Shown here piece after piece: positions 8,018-18,700 of a stretch of DNA of 33,315 nucleotides; the first letter of the stretch is position 1; each line of letters starts with the position of its first letter. Both the position numbers and the translations under genes were made by a program. This DNA is from Clostridia bacterium. Lineage in GTDB: Bacteria; Bacillota; Clostridia; UMGS1883. The stretch covers positions 1 through 33,315 of the forward strand of contig JAUNBL010000022.1 in assembly GCA_030527235.1 (NCBI GenBank), given 5' to 3'. The notes under the pieces were generated by a model, which saw only the letters and a program-made list of their open reading frames with translations, had not been told where the DNA came from and made no database searches.

Positions 8018-8965
8018 TTATATTCCCCCGTCAGCGTCAGAGCTTTTTTCGAACAGCGCTGCGGCAAACGCCGCCGCATCGAACGGCTGAAGATCGTCTA
8101 TGCCCTCTCCCACGCCAACGAACTTCACCGGAATATTAAGCTTTTGCCGGATTGCGATAACAATTCCGCCCTTCGCAGTGCCGTCAAGCTTGGTCAGCAC
8201 AATACCCGTTATATCTGCGGCGCGGCTGAATTCTTCTGCTTGGTTGACGGCATTTTGCCCCGTAGAAGCGTCAAGCACCAGCAGCACCTCTTTGTCTGCG
8301 CCGGGCAGAGCACGGTTTATAACACGGTGAATTTTACCCAATTCTTCCATAAGATTCTTTTTGTTGTGCAGCCTGCCTGCCGTATCGCAAATCAAGGCGT
8401 CTATGCCACGGCTTTTTGCTGCTTCACACGCATCAAACACGACCGCCGCAGGGTCCGCACCCTCGTCAAGGCGTATAAGCGGCGTATGGTTGCGTTTTGC
8501 CCAAATTTCAAGCTGGTCCGCCGCAGCCGCGCGAAAGGTGTCTGCCGCGGCAAGCATGACGTGCTTTCCCTGCGCGGACATATGAGCCGCCAGTTTGCCT
8601 ATAGTAGTCGTCTTGCCGACACCGTTCACCCCAATTACAAGCACAACTGAGGGCGATGTGTCCAGCTTCAGTTTGCACTCTCCGCTTAAAATGTCGGTTA
8701 TTATCTCCTCGAGCGCGCTTTGAGCTTCGTCGCTTTCGCGCAGTCTGCGCTCGCGAACAACGTCTCGAAGCCGCAGAACAATGTCCATAGCCGCCTGTGC
8801 GCCTATGTCCGCAGTTATCAGCGCTTCCTCGAGCGAATCGTAAAAATCATCGTCCAATGCGCGCAGTGATTTGAACACGCCGCCTATCTTGCCGCCTATG
8901 GAACTGCGCGTTTTGCCAAGGCCTTCGCGCAGACGGCGCCATAAGCTCTTCTTTTCGTTTTCCAT
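8018..8965 (-). CDS. ftsY: FtsY, signal recognition particle receptor GTPase
   Basis: A 315-residue protein with the NG domain of SRP GTPases. The helical N domain runs from about 10 to 95. The G domain contains GVNGVGKTTTIGKLA (P-loop, G1), AADTFRAAAADQLEIW (insertion box), DTAGRLHNKKNLMEEL (G3), TKLDGTAKGG (G4) and the FtsY-type ending VGVGEGIDDLQPFD. It docks the ribosome-SRP complex at the membrane for co-translational insertion. The short N-terminus, lacking the long acidic A domain of E. coli, is usual in Gram-positive bacteria. It starts 2 bases after the smc stop; smc-ftsY adjacency is common in Firmicutes. The usual partner ffh is not in the window. Confidence 0.97.
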   Translation of the reverse strand: MENEKKSLWRRLREGLGKTRSSIGGKIGGVFKSLRALDDDFYDSLEEALITADIGAQAAMDIVLRLRDVVRERRLRESDEAQSALEEIITDILSGECKLKLDTSPSVVLVIGVNGVGKTTTIGKLAAHMSAQGKHVMLAAADTFRAAAADQLEIWAKRNHTPLIRLDEGADPAAVVFDACEAAKSRGIDALICDTAGRLHNKKNLMEELGKIHRVINRALPGADKEVLLVLDASTGQNAVNQAEEFSRAADITGIVLTKLDGTAKGGIVIAIRQKLNIPVKFVGVGEGIDDLQPFDAAAFAAALFEKSSDADGGI

Positions 8966-8967
8966 TT

Positions 8968-11900
8968 TTATGCCCCCGTTTTCTTTATGTCGTCAAGCCG
9001 CATTGTGAGCAGCTTGCTTACTCCGCGCTCTTGCATGGTCACCCCGTATAACACGTCCGCCGCCTCCATAGTACCCTGGCGGTGCGTTATTATTATGTAC
9101 TGTGTTTCTCCGCCGCTGCGGCGGACATAGTCGCCGAATCGATACACATTTACATCGTCCAGCGCAGCCTCGATTTCGTCCAGCAGCAAAAACGGTGAAG
9201 GGGACACACGGTGCATTGCGAAAAGCAGTGCAATAGCAGTAAGCGCTTTTTCACCTCCGGAGAGCAGGGATATATTTTGCAGCTTTTTCCCCGGCGGGAG
9301 GACTTCAATATCTATGCCGCAGTTCAGAATGTCGTTTTCGTCACACAGTTTGACGCAAGCCTTTCCGCCCCCGAACAGCTCGCGAAACACCAGTGAAAAC
9401 GCTTCGTTTATAATCTTGAACTTTTCCGCAAACTGTTCGCGCATACTGACAGTGACGTTTTTAATTACGCCTTTTAAGTCCGCAGATGCCTTTTCGAGGT
9501 CATCTATCTGCGCTTTCAGAAATTCATACCTTTCGTGTACTGTTTTGTATTCCTCTATCGCGTCAACATTTATATTCCCCAGCGCTTTAATTTCATTCTT
9601 CAAGCGCGAGATTTCTTTCTGTGCGGCCGTGACAGAACCAATCTCCTGCCTCTGCGGCAACGCAGTGGAGTAGGTGAGAGCGTACTCGTCCCACAATCTG
9701 TTCGCTGCGCCTTCCAGCTCGTATTCCGCGCGGCTTTTTTTGCTCTCCAGGCGCACGCACTCGTCGCGCATTGAAAGTATACGGTCGTTTTGCTCTCGAA
9801 CAGCGGTGCGGATGCGGGAAATTTCGCTGTCCGTTCCGCTTTTTGCCTCAACCCGAGCGGCTATTTTTCCTCTCATCTCGTCGGCCTCTATGCGTTTTGC
9901 ATCAGCAGCGGCATCATTTTCGGCAATAAGCTGTTTTAATGTCTCTTCCTTAAGGCGCAGCGCGTCAAGCTCGTTTTTTTTGTTTTCAATCTCCGCTTCG
10001 GAGTTTGCGAGAGCATCGCGCAAAGCTTGCGCCGCATCTTGCTGCCGGCGGACCTCGTTTTGCGCGTTTGCGTACTCAATGCGCTTTTCCATAATCAATG
10101 CGCCGAGTTTTTCACGGCTTTTAGTACATGCCATAAGTGCACTCTGAGAAAGGTGCTGCGCATCTTCCGCTGCCTCAATATCGCTCTCTGAATCCGCAAC
10201 AATCTTTTTAAGCGAGCGTTTCATTTCGTCCGCGTCTGTAATTTGGCGGGCTATATCATCACGTTCGGTATAAAGCTTTGCCAATTTATCCTTTGCCAAA
10301 AGAAGGATGTTTTCCTTCATATTTTTGTCAGCCTCGCTCTGCGCCATGGCATTTTCCGCTCTGCGTTCGTCTTCGCGCGCCGAGTTTTCGGCGGCCGAAA
10401 GCGCGTCTATATTCCGCAGCGCTTTTTCGACAGCTTTGTCGGCCTTGTCAACATCGCGCCGCAATTCGGCGCAGGTTTTGGAAAGCTTTTCAATCTCCTC
10501 GGCTCGGCTTAAAAGTGCAGAACTGCGCTGCGGCGCACCGCCGCTTATGGCGCCTCCCACTGATAAAACCTCGCCGGAGACGGTCACAATCTTAAATGAG
10601 TAGTTTGTCTGCCGCGCTAATGTGACAGCGTTATCTATATTATCAACTATCACCGTGCGGCCGAGAAGCGCGCCTACAACGCCGCCGATATCGCTTTTCA
10701 CTACATCCGCCGCAATTGCTTCAAAGCCCTTGATGGCGGATACTTTCTTCTCGTTTTCAAGCCGTTTGGAGTGTTGGGTGGAGACGGGCAAAAACGTAAC
10801 GCGGCCCATATGATTTTCCTTGAGATAGGCTATTGCTTGCTTGGCATCGTCCTCGTCCGGCACCACAATATTTTGCATGGCGTTTCCGAGCGCCGTTTCC
10901 ACAGCTGTAATGTATTTGGAGTCGGTTGTTATCAGTTTGGATAAAATCCCGTTTATTCTGCCGCGGTATTGTCCGCTTTGCAGAGCCCCCATCAAGTCAC
11001 GCACGCCGCGCCCGTACCCCTCCAGGTCGCGCTCCATTTCGCTGAGCGTCTTATGGCGTGCTTCGCCTTCGCCCAACCGTGTTACAATGCTGTTGTAATC
11101 CTCTTTAAGCTTCGACAATTCCGACTGCGCGTGCAGTAAATTCTGGTGCGCCTTAAACAGCGAATCTTGTGCGGCTGCGGCGTTTTGGACTGCTCTTTCA
11201 TACTGTGCGCAGGCGGCCTTCGCATCTTTCTCTAACCTGGAAATTTCATCCCGAGTGTTGGTTATGTCTACCTCGACAGAGAAACGCCTTGTCTGTATAC
11301 TCTCAGTCAAGAGCCCCATTCCGTCAAGCCTGCTTTGCGCGTCAGCCTTACGCGCTATTATCTCATTAAGTCGCTCGCGGCTTTCGTCCAGCTCCTTTGC
11401 CCTTGCGCTCAATGCGAGAGCGGCTTTTTCATTTTCATCTTCTGCAGCGGCAAGCGCGGCTCTCACCCCATCCGCTTCCGCCTCGGCGCGCCCTGTTTCC
11501 GAAACCGCTTCGCTTATGCGCCGGCGGAGGTCCTCTCCGCGCGCTGAAGCAGTTTGAAGCGCTTCGTTTAATGTAACAGCGCTTGCGGCTAAATTCTCGA
11601 TGTTGTTCTCGTGCAGCTTTTTTTCACTGTTTATTTCCCCGAGCGCGCTCTCGATTGCCGACAGTTCATCGCGCATTTGGGCGAGAGCGTCATCCGAAGC
11701 GCGCAGCGATTCAAACAGCGCGTCGTTCTTTTGCTCAAATTCTTCAAGCTTTGCCTTTTCCAAGTCATATGCCTCAAGCGCGGCGCTATGGTTCTCTTGT
11801 ATCTGGGAAAGCGCGCGCCGCTTGGAGTCAATAATGTCCGTCAAAACAGTTATCTCAATGCCCTTGAGCTTTTCTCTCAAATCAAGGTATGTGCGCGCTT

Positions 11901-12531
11901 TTTCGCTTTGCGCGCGAAGCGGCCCCACACGCTCGGCAAGCTCTGACTCAATATCCTGCACGCGCGTCAGGTTGTCCTGCGTGCGCTCAAGCTTGCGCTC
12001 CGCTTCCTCTTTGCGGTGGCGGTATTTCGATATGCCGGCCGCCTCTTCAAATACCTGGCGGCGGTCATCGCTTTTGGCAGACAAAATATCGTCTATCTTG
12101 CCTTGGCCTACGATAGAATATCCGTCACGTCCAAGACCGGTGTCCATAAAAAGCTCGTGCACGTCTTTAAGGCGCACGGGCGACTTATTTAATAGGTATT
12201 CACTTTCTCCGCTGCGAAACATTCTGCGAGTAACACAAACCTCACTGTATTCCGAGGGCAAAAACCCGTCCGAATTATCAAGCACAAGCGAAACCTCGGC
12301 AAGACTTTGCTTTTTCCGTTTTTCCGTACCTGAAAAAATAACGTCCTCCATTTTTCCGCCGCGCAGGCTCTTGGCGCTCTGTTCGCCCATAACCCAGCGT
12401 ACGGCGTCTGAAATATTGCTCTTGCCGCTTCCGTTTGGCCCCACAATAGCTGTTATTCCGCTGTTGACATCTATTACCGTAGGGTCCGCGAAGGACTTAA
12501 ATCCCCTAAGCTCCAATCTCTTGAGAAACAA
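8968..12531 (-). CDS. smc: Chromosome segregation ATPase SMC
   Basis: About 1187 residues, normal for bacterial SMC. The N-terminal head has the Walker A motif GPNGSGKSNISDAVRWV and the Q-loop/R-loop region (VMGEQSAKSLRGG, DVIFSGT). Two long coiled coils (about 165-500 and 665-1010) flank a hinge (about 505-660; GVVGALLGRTVIVDNIDNAV). The C-terminal head has the signature LLSGGEKALTAIALLFA and the Walker B/D-loop LLLDEIEAALDDVNV. It condenses and segregates the origin region with ScpA/ScpB, which are not seen here. The likely start is TTG at 12531, preceded by GAGGTGG at 5 bases and giving MFLKRLELRGFKSF, as in the family. A GTG three codons upstream is possible but its ribosome site is poor. 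Confidence 0.97.
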   Translation of the reverse strand: MFLKRLELRGFKSFADPTVIDVNSGITAIVGPNGSGKSNISDAVRWVMGEQSAKSLRGGKMEDVIFSGTEKRKKQSLAEVSLVLDNSDGFLPSEYSEVCVTRRMFRSGESEYLLNKSPVRLKDVHELFMDTGLGRDGYSIVGQGKIDDILSAKSDDRRQVFEEAAGISKYRHRKEEAERKLERTQDNLTRVQDIESELAERVGPLRAQSEKARTYLDLREKLKGIEITVLTDIIDSKRRALSQIQENHSAALEAYDLEKAKLEEFEQKNDALFESLRASDDALAQMRDELSAIESALGEINSEKKLHENNIENLAASAVTLNEALQTASARGEDLRRRISEAVSETGRAEAEADGVRAALAAAEDENEKAALALSARAKELDESRERLNEIIARKADAQSRLDGMGLLTESIQTRRFSVEVDITNTRDEISRLEKDAKAACAQYERAVQNAAAAQDSLFKAHQNLLHAQSELSKLKEDYNSIVTRLGEGEARHKTLSEMERDLEGYGRGVRDLMGALQSGQYRGRINGILSKLITTDSKYITAVETALGNAMQNIVVPDEDDAKQAIAYLKENHMGRVTFLPVSTQHSKRLENEKKVSAIKGFEAIAADVVKSDIGGVVGALLGRTVIVDNIDNAVTLARQTNYSFKIVTVSGEVLSVGGAISGGAPQRSSALLSRAEEIEKLSKTCAELRRDVDKADKAVEKALRNIDALSAAENSAREDERRAENAMAQSEADKNMKENILLLAKDKLAKLYTERDDIARQITDADEMKRSLKKIVADSESDIEAAEDAQHLSQSALMACTKSREKLGALIMEKRIEYANAQNEVRRQQDAAQALRDALANSEAEIENKKNELDALRLKEETLKQLIAENDAAADAKRIEADEMRGKIAARVEAKSGTDSEISRIRTAVREQNDRILSMRDECVRLESKKSRAEYELEGAANRLWDEYALTYSTALPQRQEIGSVTAAQKEISRLKNEIKALGNINVDAIEEYKTVHERYEFLKAQIDDLEKASADLKGVIKNVTVSMREQFAEKFKIINEAFSLVFRELFGGGKACVKLCDENDILNCGIDIEVLPPGKKLQNISLLSGGEKALTAIALLFAMHRVSPSPFLLLDEIEAALDDVNVYRFGDYVRRSGGETQYIIITHRQGTMEAADVLYGVTMQERGVSKLLTMRLDDIKKTGA

Positions 12532-12589
12532 AAGTTCCACCTCACTGCAATTTTATTGCATAGCTGCACAAATTACAAAAACACATATT

Positions 12590-12618
12590 AGTATATCAGA
12601 AAACAATTATTTTAGCAA
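12590..12618 (-). promoter_or_regulatory. Probable promoter of the smc-ftsY operon
   Basis: On the minus strand, TTGCTA (12618-12613) is followed after 17 bases by TATACT (12595-12590), about 60 bases upstream of the smc start. The boxes match the sigma-A consensus at 4/6 and 5/6 with ideal spacing. The intergenic region 12541-12730 is divergent and otherwise AT-rich without other clear sites. Confidence 0.5.
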
Positions 12619-12669
12619 CAGCAAAATATCAAAAAATATGAACACACAAGAAATTAACAAAATTTAATG

Positions 12670-12698
12670 TTGCGAAAGTTACCTTTATATGATAAACT
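12670..12698 (+). promoter_or_regulatory. Candidate promoter of the GH105 protein gene
   Basis: TTGCGA (12670-12675) and TAAACT (12693-12698) are spaced by 17 bases, each a 4/6 match to consensus. They lie about 36 bases upstream of the start codon, leaving a short leader. This is a moderate match only. Confidence 0.35.
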
Positions 12699-12733
12699 AC
12701 TGTATGGAATATTTTTAGGAGGGGGCATTTTTG

Positions 12734-15700
12734 ATGAGACGAATTATATCATTTATCATTGCGTTAACGATGACAGCCGCTTTTGTGCCGACAACATCGG
12801 CTCAGGTTGCCACGCTTTCCGACGGCCTGATTGCTTACTATGACTTTTCGCAGGATGGCTCCGCGCCTGAGACGATTGCGGACGCTTCGGGCAACGGCAA
12901 CAACGCGGTCGTTTTGAATTCATCGACGCGGCCGCTCGTAGTGCAAGACGGTATAGCCGTGTTCCCCGGTCATGGCGGGTATTACGATTACGGCTCGGCG
13001 CTTTTACTTCCGAACAGCTTTAATCAAGGTATAACAGATTACACTGTGTCTATGTGGGTGAAGGCTGATTCATCGTACGCCTATGCCGATAAAATGCAGC
13101 GGTTTTGGGACTTCGGAAACCGCGACGGCACAGTTAACTCCGGCGCGGAAAGGAACAGCATCTTCGTAAGGTATACGGCTGCGAGCGGACAGTTTCGTTT
13201 GCAGGACCGCGGTACCGGCGGCGGAAGCGATACATCTTCAGTGGACATGACATATACTGAAAAACCTTTTACGGATAGATGGGGATTGTTAACCGTAACG
13301 TTTGAAAAAACGGGCGAAAATGCATATTACACCCCTCATGTGTATATTAACGGCGTGGAGGATGAGAGCTTTTCCGCATCGCAAAGCTATATACGTTCGC
13401 TTGACGACCTCGGCGAACTTAGTGATACGTCAAACGGATTGTTTATCGGCCGTACGCAGTGGTACGAATCGAACGTAATGCTTGACAACCCTGACTTTTG
13501 CGGCTATATGGATGATGTGAGAATATACAATAGGGCAATAACAGCGCAGGAGGTTATGTCGCTTTATGAGACGACCAATCCGACATTATCAATAGTAAAG
13601 GCAATTTCGAGTGTTGAATCTGTCTCCGTTTCTACTGTTGAGGGTACGGCGCCGACGCTCCCCGCAACAGTGAGAGTCACATTTAATACAGACGAGACAG
13701 AGAACCTTGCTGTCGTGTGGGATGCGATAGACGCGTCTTCCTACGCTCAGGCGGGAACGTTTACGGTCAGCGGCGTCATTACGGAATATTCATATAATAT
13801 TACCGCTAGTGTAAGGGTTCGGGCAGGCGGTACGCTTACAATTGATGACGGAATGGTACTGCACTATACGTTTGACAGCGATGAGGAAGAGCCTTCAAAA
13901 ATAACAGACTCATCGGGAAACCAAAACGACGGCGTTGTGCTTAATACTACGGAAACCGTCGGAGGCTGGGGCCCGTGGGGGCAGGCTACCACCTACAATA
14001 ATAATCTTACGATTGAAGGCGGCGCGGCTAAGTTCACAGGCTCGCTGCAAGTTACGGAATTTCGCACTACACGCTATGTCAGCGGCTGCGCGATAGAGCT
14101 TCCTTCTAATATTAACCAGAATGTTGCCGATTTTACAATGTCTATGTGGGTAAAGGCCGATTCTTCGTACGTATATGCTGACAAGCTCCAGCGCTTCTTT
14201 GACTTAGGACCGGCGGAAGGCGATACATACAACAGCATTTTCTTCCGTTATACCGCTTCAAGCGGCGCAATGCGGCTGCAAGACAGAGTATCCTCAGACT
14301 CAGGGCGCTATATAGAGACAACAGATTCTTCCATGCCTTTTACCGACCAGTGGGGACATCTTACGGTCACGTTTGAAAAAATAGGCTCAAACAGCTACTA
14401 CACGCCGACAATTTATATAAACGGCGTCAAAAGCACAGCGTTTGCTGAGTCAACAAAATTCGTCCGCTCCTTGGAGGATTTTGGGATACTAAGCGATTCA
14501 ACGAGCTTCCTTATCGGGCGCACCCAATGGATGCAGGAGGCTGACCCTGATTTTTGCGGCTATATGGACGATATTCGGCTCTATGACCGTGCGCTTAGCG
14601 AGAGCGACGTGGCGGAGCTTTACACCGTCACACATCCGGAGCAGCCGGTTACTATAACTATTTCGCAGGAGCTTGAGGACGGTACGAAGATTGCGCAGGA
14701 CAGGACTGCCGAGGGCAGAGAAAATACCGTGTATACTTATAATCCCCAGGATGACTCGCAGTTTTCACAGACGCTTATTTATCAGATGGAGCAGTATGAC
14801 TTCGCTGAGCAAAAATCCACGCTTTCGATAAATGTAGGCGCAGAGAACAATGTTATTCGCCTGGTATATGTGAAAAAGGAAGTCGAGAGTGTTGAGAACG
14901 CGGACGTTTCGACGATTATAAAACACGCGCCTGTTATGACCGACAAGCTTGACGTGACATATACGACAGGCGAAGTTGTGACATATGACGTGACATGGGA
15001 CGCGATTGAGGAATCTTTGTATGCGCAAAAGGGTACGTTTACCGCAAACGGTGTTATTGACGAAATATCTTATCGGGTGAGCGCACTCGTTACCGTGTAC
15101 GGGGTAGACTCGGTGGCCGGCTATAAAGAAACAGATATCACGTTTTTGGATGTCTATCCCGACCTGCCTGAGGCGGTTACGCTGACGTTTGAAAATGAGT
15201 ATTCCGAGATAGTCGCGGTGGAGTGGGACGCTGTGCCTGAGAGCAATTATAAAACGGATAAAACGGTGTTTAGTGTTTCGGGTATCATTCCGGCCTATGA
15301 CATGCAGATACAGACACAGTTCACAACGGTGGCGATAGAATCGGTAGCAGATGTCGCTATAAGTACGCCTATCGGAGCATCTCCGGTCTTTCCGGACACG
15401 GTTGACGCACTGGGCAGTGATTTGGTCACCTATCAGATTCCGGTGACGTGGGAGGCTTATGATGAGGCGCTTCTGGACGATGAGGGCGCTTTTGATGTTA
15501 ACGGAACCATCTCGTACAAAAATATGCCGGCAAAAGCAGTTGTTACGGTTTATATTTCGGCGAGATTCAGCATGGATGCCACAGCGGATACATATACGCA
15601 GGCTTCAAATAACACAAATTACGGTACGGCGAGTACGCTCATAATTTCGGGTACGGAACAGCCGGCCGCAGCTGCGCGTATACGCTATGGATATTTCAAG

Positions 15701-18700
15701 TTTGATACGTCAAAGATAAGCGGACTGACAAACGTGTCCGATGCAAAGCTCAGGCTGTACGTGGAGAGAATAGACAACAGCCAGGCAAACCCCGTTGTTT
15801 CCGTATATTCCGTTCCGGACACGTGGAGTGAGAGCGAGCTGACGTGGAACACGCAGGATACATACCTTGAGAACGGAACTCTTATTTCTGAGACGGAAGT
15901 GGCGCAGTCTACAGTAAATTCATACGTTGAACTGGATGTTTCAGCCTTGTTTGAAAGCGCTTTTGTTGGCGATACGGTGTCACTCAGAGTTGTGTTTAAT
16001 ACCTGCGCGGGTTATATAGCATCGCGTGAATCTTCAAACGCGCCGACACTCAATGTGGAGTGCACGGGCATTAAAGTTAATGTTAACGCGTATACTGCCC
16101 AGAACGAGCTGATGTTTTCAACGTACGGTACAGCAGTTGCAGGAATGCCGTATGAGTACACGGAATTGGAAGAGATACGGGTATTTAATTCTGACTTCTA
16201 TGTATTGGATACGCAGGCGTCCACACTTGCTTTTGACGCGGTGGCTGCGGATGACACAGTGACGCTTTACTATAACAAGGCGACTGAGATAGTGACTCCT
16301 GATACAAGCGTTGTAACTTATATACAAAAGGCGCCCGACCTTCCGTCCGTGGTGACGATAACGGTTGACAATATTTCTTACACGTCGTCTGTCGCGTGGG
16401 AATCAATAGAAGAATCTACATACGCGCAAAAAGGCGAATTTACTGTGAATGGGAAACTCACCGATAATTACAGTATAACGGCGGCCGTAAAAGTGTTTGA
16501 ACCGCTTTATGACGGCGGGCAGATTGTAGGCGCAAAAGGCGACCTTACAATTTACTACAGCGTGGGCGGCGCCGAGCCGTTCCATGAAGAGAGCGTGAAC
16601 ATGCTCTATGGCAGTGAATTTGTGCTTGATGCGAGCTACGTGAATATGTTTGACTACCTCGAACTGGAGTCTATCAGCGGTGACATTACTGAAGTTGGAC
16701 AGTCTATTATGCTGACGCAGATAGGACAGTCGGTGTACATCAATTACACCCGCATAAGTGATATAAGGGCAAGCTTTGAGGCATACATACTAAATAACGA
16801 CAACGACTATGCGAATCTTGAAATCAGCGCCGCAGCGACTGTTGTCAACGGTACCGATACGGATGTGCACGCGGCGCTCATCATAGCAAAGTATGATGAA
16901 ACAGGTTCGCTCGAAGGCCTTGTTATGGATAAAAACCTGCTTTCGGCCGACGCGCTTGAAGGAGCGCGTCTGTCGGCGAGTGTTGATTTTGACATGAGCG
17001 GTTCAAAGACGGCGAGAGCAATGCTTATTGATATTTCAAACATGAGGCCGCTTGCCGTGGCGATAGATTCAGAGAATATGGAAATTAAGAATGTGGGATA
17101 TCTGGAGCTTACGCCAACATACTCTGAGGTTGTGGCGGACATAGAACTTGCGCAAACGTTCTGGCAGAACAACCGAAGCGCAACGTCGGATAATTCGTTC
17201 TGGCATCCTGCGGCGTATCATACGGGTAATATGGAGGCGTACTATCTGCTCGAAAATGAGGCGTATAAGCAGTATTCGACCGACTGGGCGGAGCACAATT
17301 CATGGACAGGAGTGTTTAACTCGAACGACCCGTCGACATGGACGTATGATTACAGTGAAAACCAATACGGAAGCGGCGTGCTCTTTGGCGATTGGCAGAC
17401 TTGTTTCCAGACGTATCTTGACCTTAATGCACTTGACCCCGACGATACCAAGACGGCGCGTGTGGAGGAGGTTATGAGTTATCAGGTCTCTACAAGTTTA
17501 GACAACTACTGGTGGTGGGCAGATGCGCTGTATATGGTTATGCCGGTTATGGTGAAGATGTATGCGGCAACCGGTGACGAGACTTATCTCAATAAGCTTT
17601 ACACGTACTTTAAGTACGCAAAAGAGTATATGTACGATGGTCCCGGCGGGATACCGACAGATTTAAGCGGCTATACAACAACTGCCCGCCTCAAGAACGG
17701 CGCCGCGTACGCCGACAGCGAGGATTACAAGTATCTGTTCTACAGAGATTCCAACTACGTATACCCGCTCAATCCGGTAAACGGACAAAAGAACTTCTGG
17801 GCCCGCGGCAACGGCTGGGTATTTGCAGCGCTGGCGAAGGTGCTTGCGGATATGCCTACGGACTTTGACAAACGTGATGAGTTCCTTACCACCTACACCG
17901 AAATGGCGAGAGCCATCCGTGATTCGCAGAAAGTGGATGACGACGGGAACGGATTCTGGACTCAGTCTATGCTCGTTCATGATTACTCTACCTCCACCGC
18001 AAACCCGCAAGGCTATGAGACAAGCGGAACGGCGTTCTTTGTATATGGAATGCTCTGGGGCATAAACAACGGCTATCTTTCTGAGAACGAATACCTTGAG
18101 TGCGCGCTCCGCGGCTGGAGTTACCTTTCCAATATTTCGCTTTTGGAGGACGGAAAGGTAGGCTATGTTCAGCAGATTGGCTCTGCGGCAGGCAGTGCGG
18201 CGAGCCAGAGTACAACGCAGAACTTCGGAGTGGGCGCGTTCCTTCTTGCCGGTTGTGAAATGGCGAGATATGTGGATGCGCAGCCTGAAAGCAGCGCATA
18301 TATAAATCGTAAAATGCAGCAGAGCGTTGCGTTTATACAAGGCGAGGGGAGCTATTATGCGAACGGCGCCGTAACTTCGGGCGTGAGTACGGTTGTATTG
18401 GACAATGTGCTTTACCTTCCGGTTAATAGTATTGCGATGATGTTTTCCTATAACGTGAGCGAGAGCGAGGGCACAGTCACGGTTTCGGACGTAAACGGTA
18501 ACGAGATGGTTCTTGCGCAAGACAGCTCAGACATACTTGAACAGGATTCTGTACTCTATGTTAAGGCGGAAACCTTCCTGAATGCGTTCTCCAAATACAT
18601 GGAAACCACGGGCGGTGTCACGGTAATATCGGGTAAGAAGGCGTTCTTTGTTCCCGCAGAGGTGAAGATTGTGAGTCAGTTAAAGCAAATGCTCACAGAG

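Noticed and set aside
11600..12667. A 355-codon open frame on the plus strand, antisense to smc
   Set aside because: It lies opposite the conserved head and coiled coil of SMC, is extremely rich in Ser, Ala and Arg as expected from the reverse strand of Glu/Ala/Lys codons, and has no family motif.
17663..18520. A 285-codon minus-strand open frame opposite the GH105 catalytic region
   Set aside because: The plus strand has clear GH105 motifs here; the reverse frame is His/Arg rich with no recognisable domain. It is also not in a position to be the gene served by the riboswitch without an obvious ribosome site near it.
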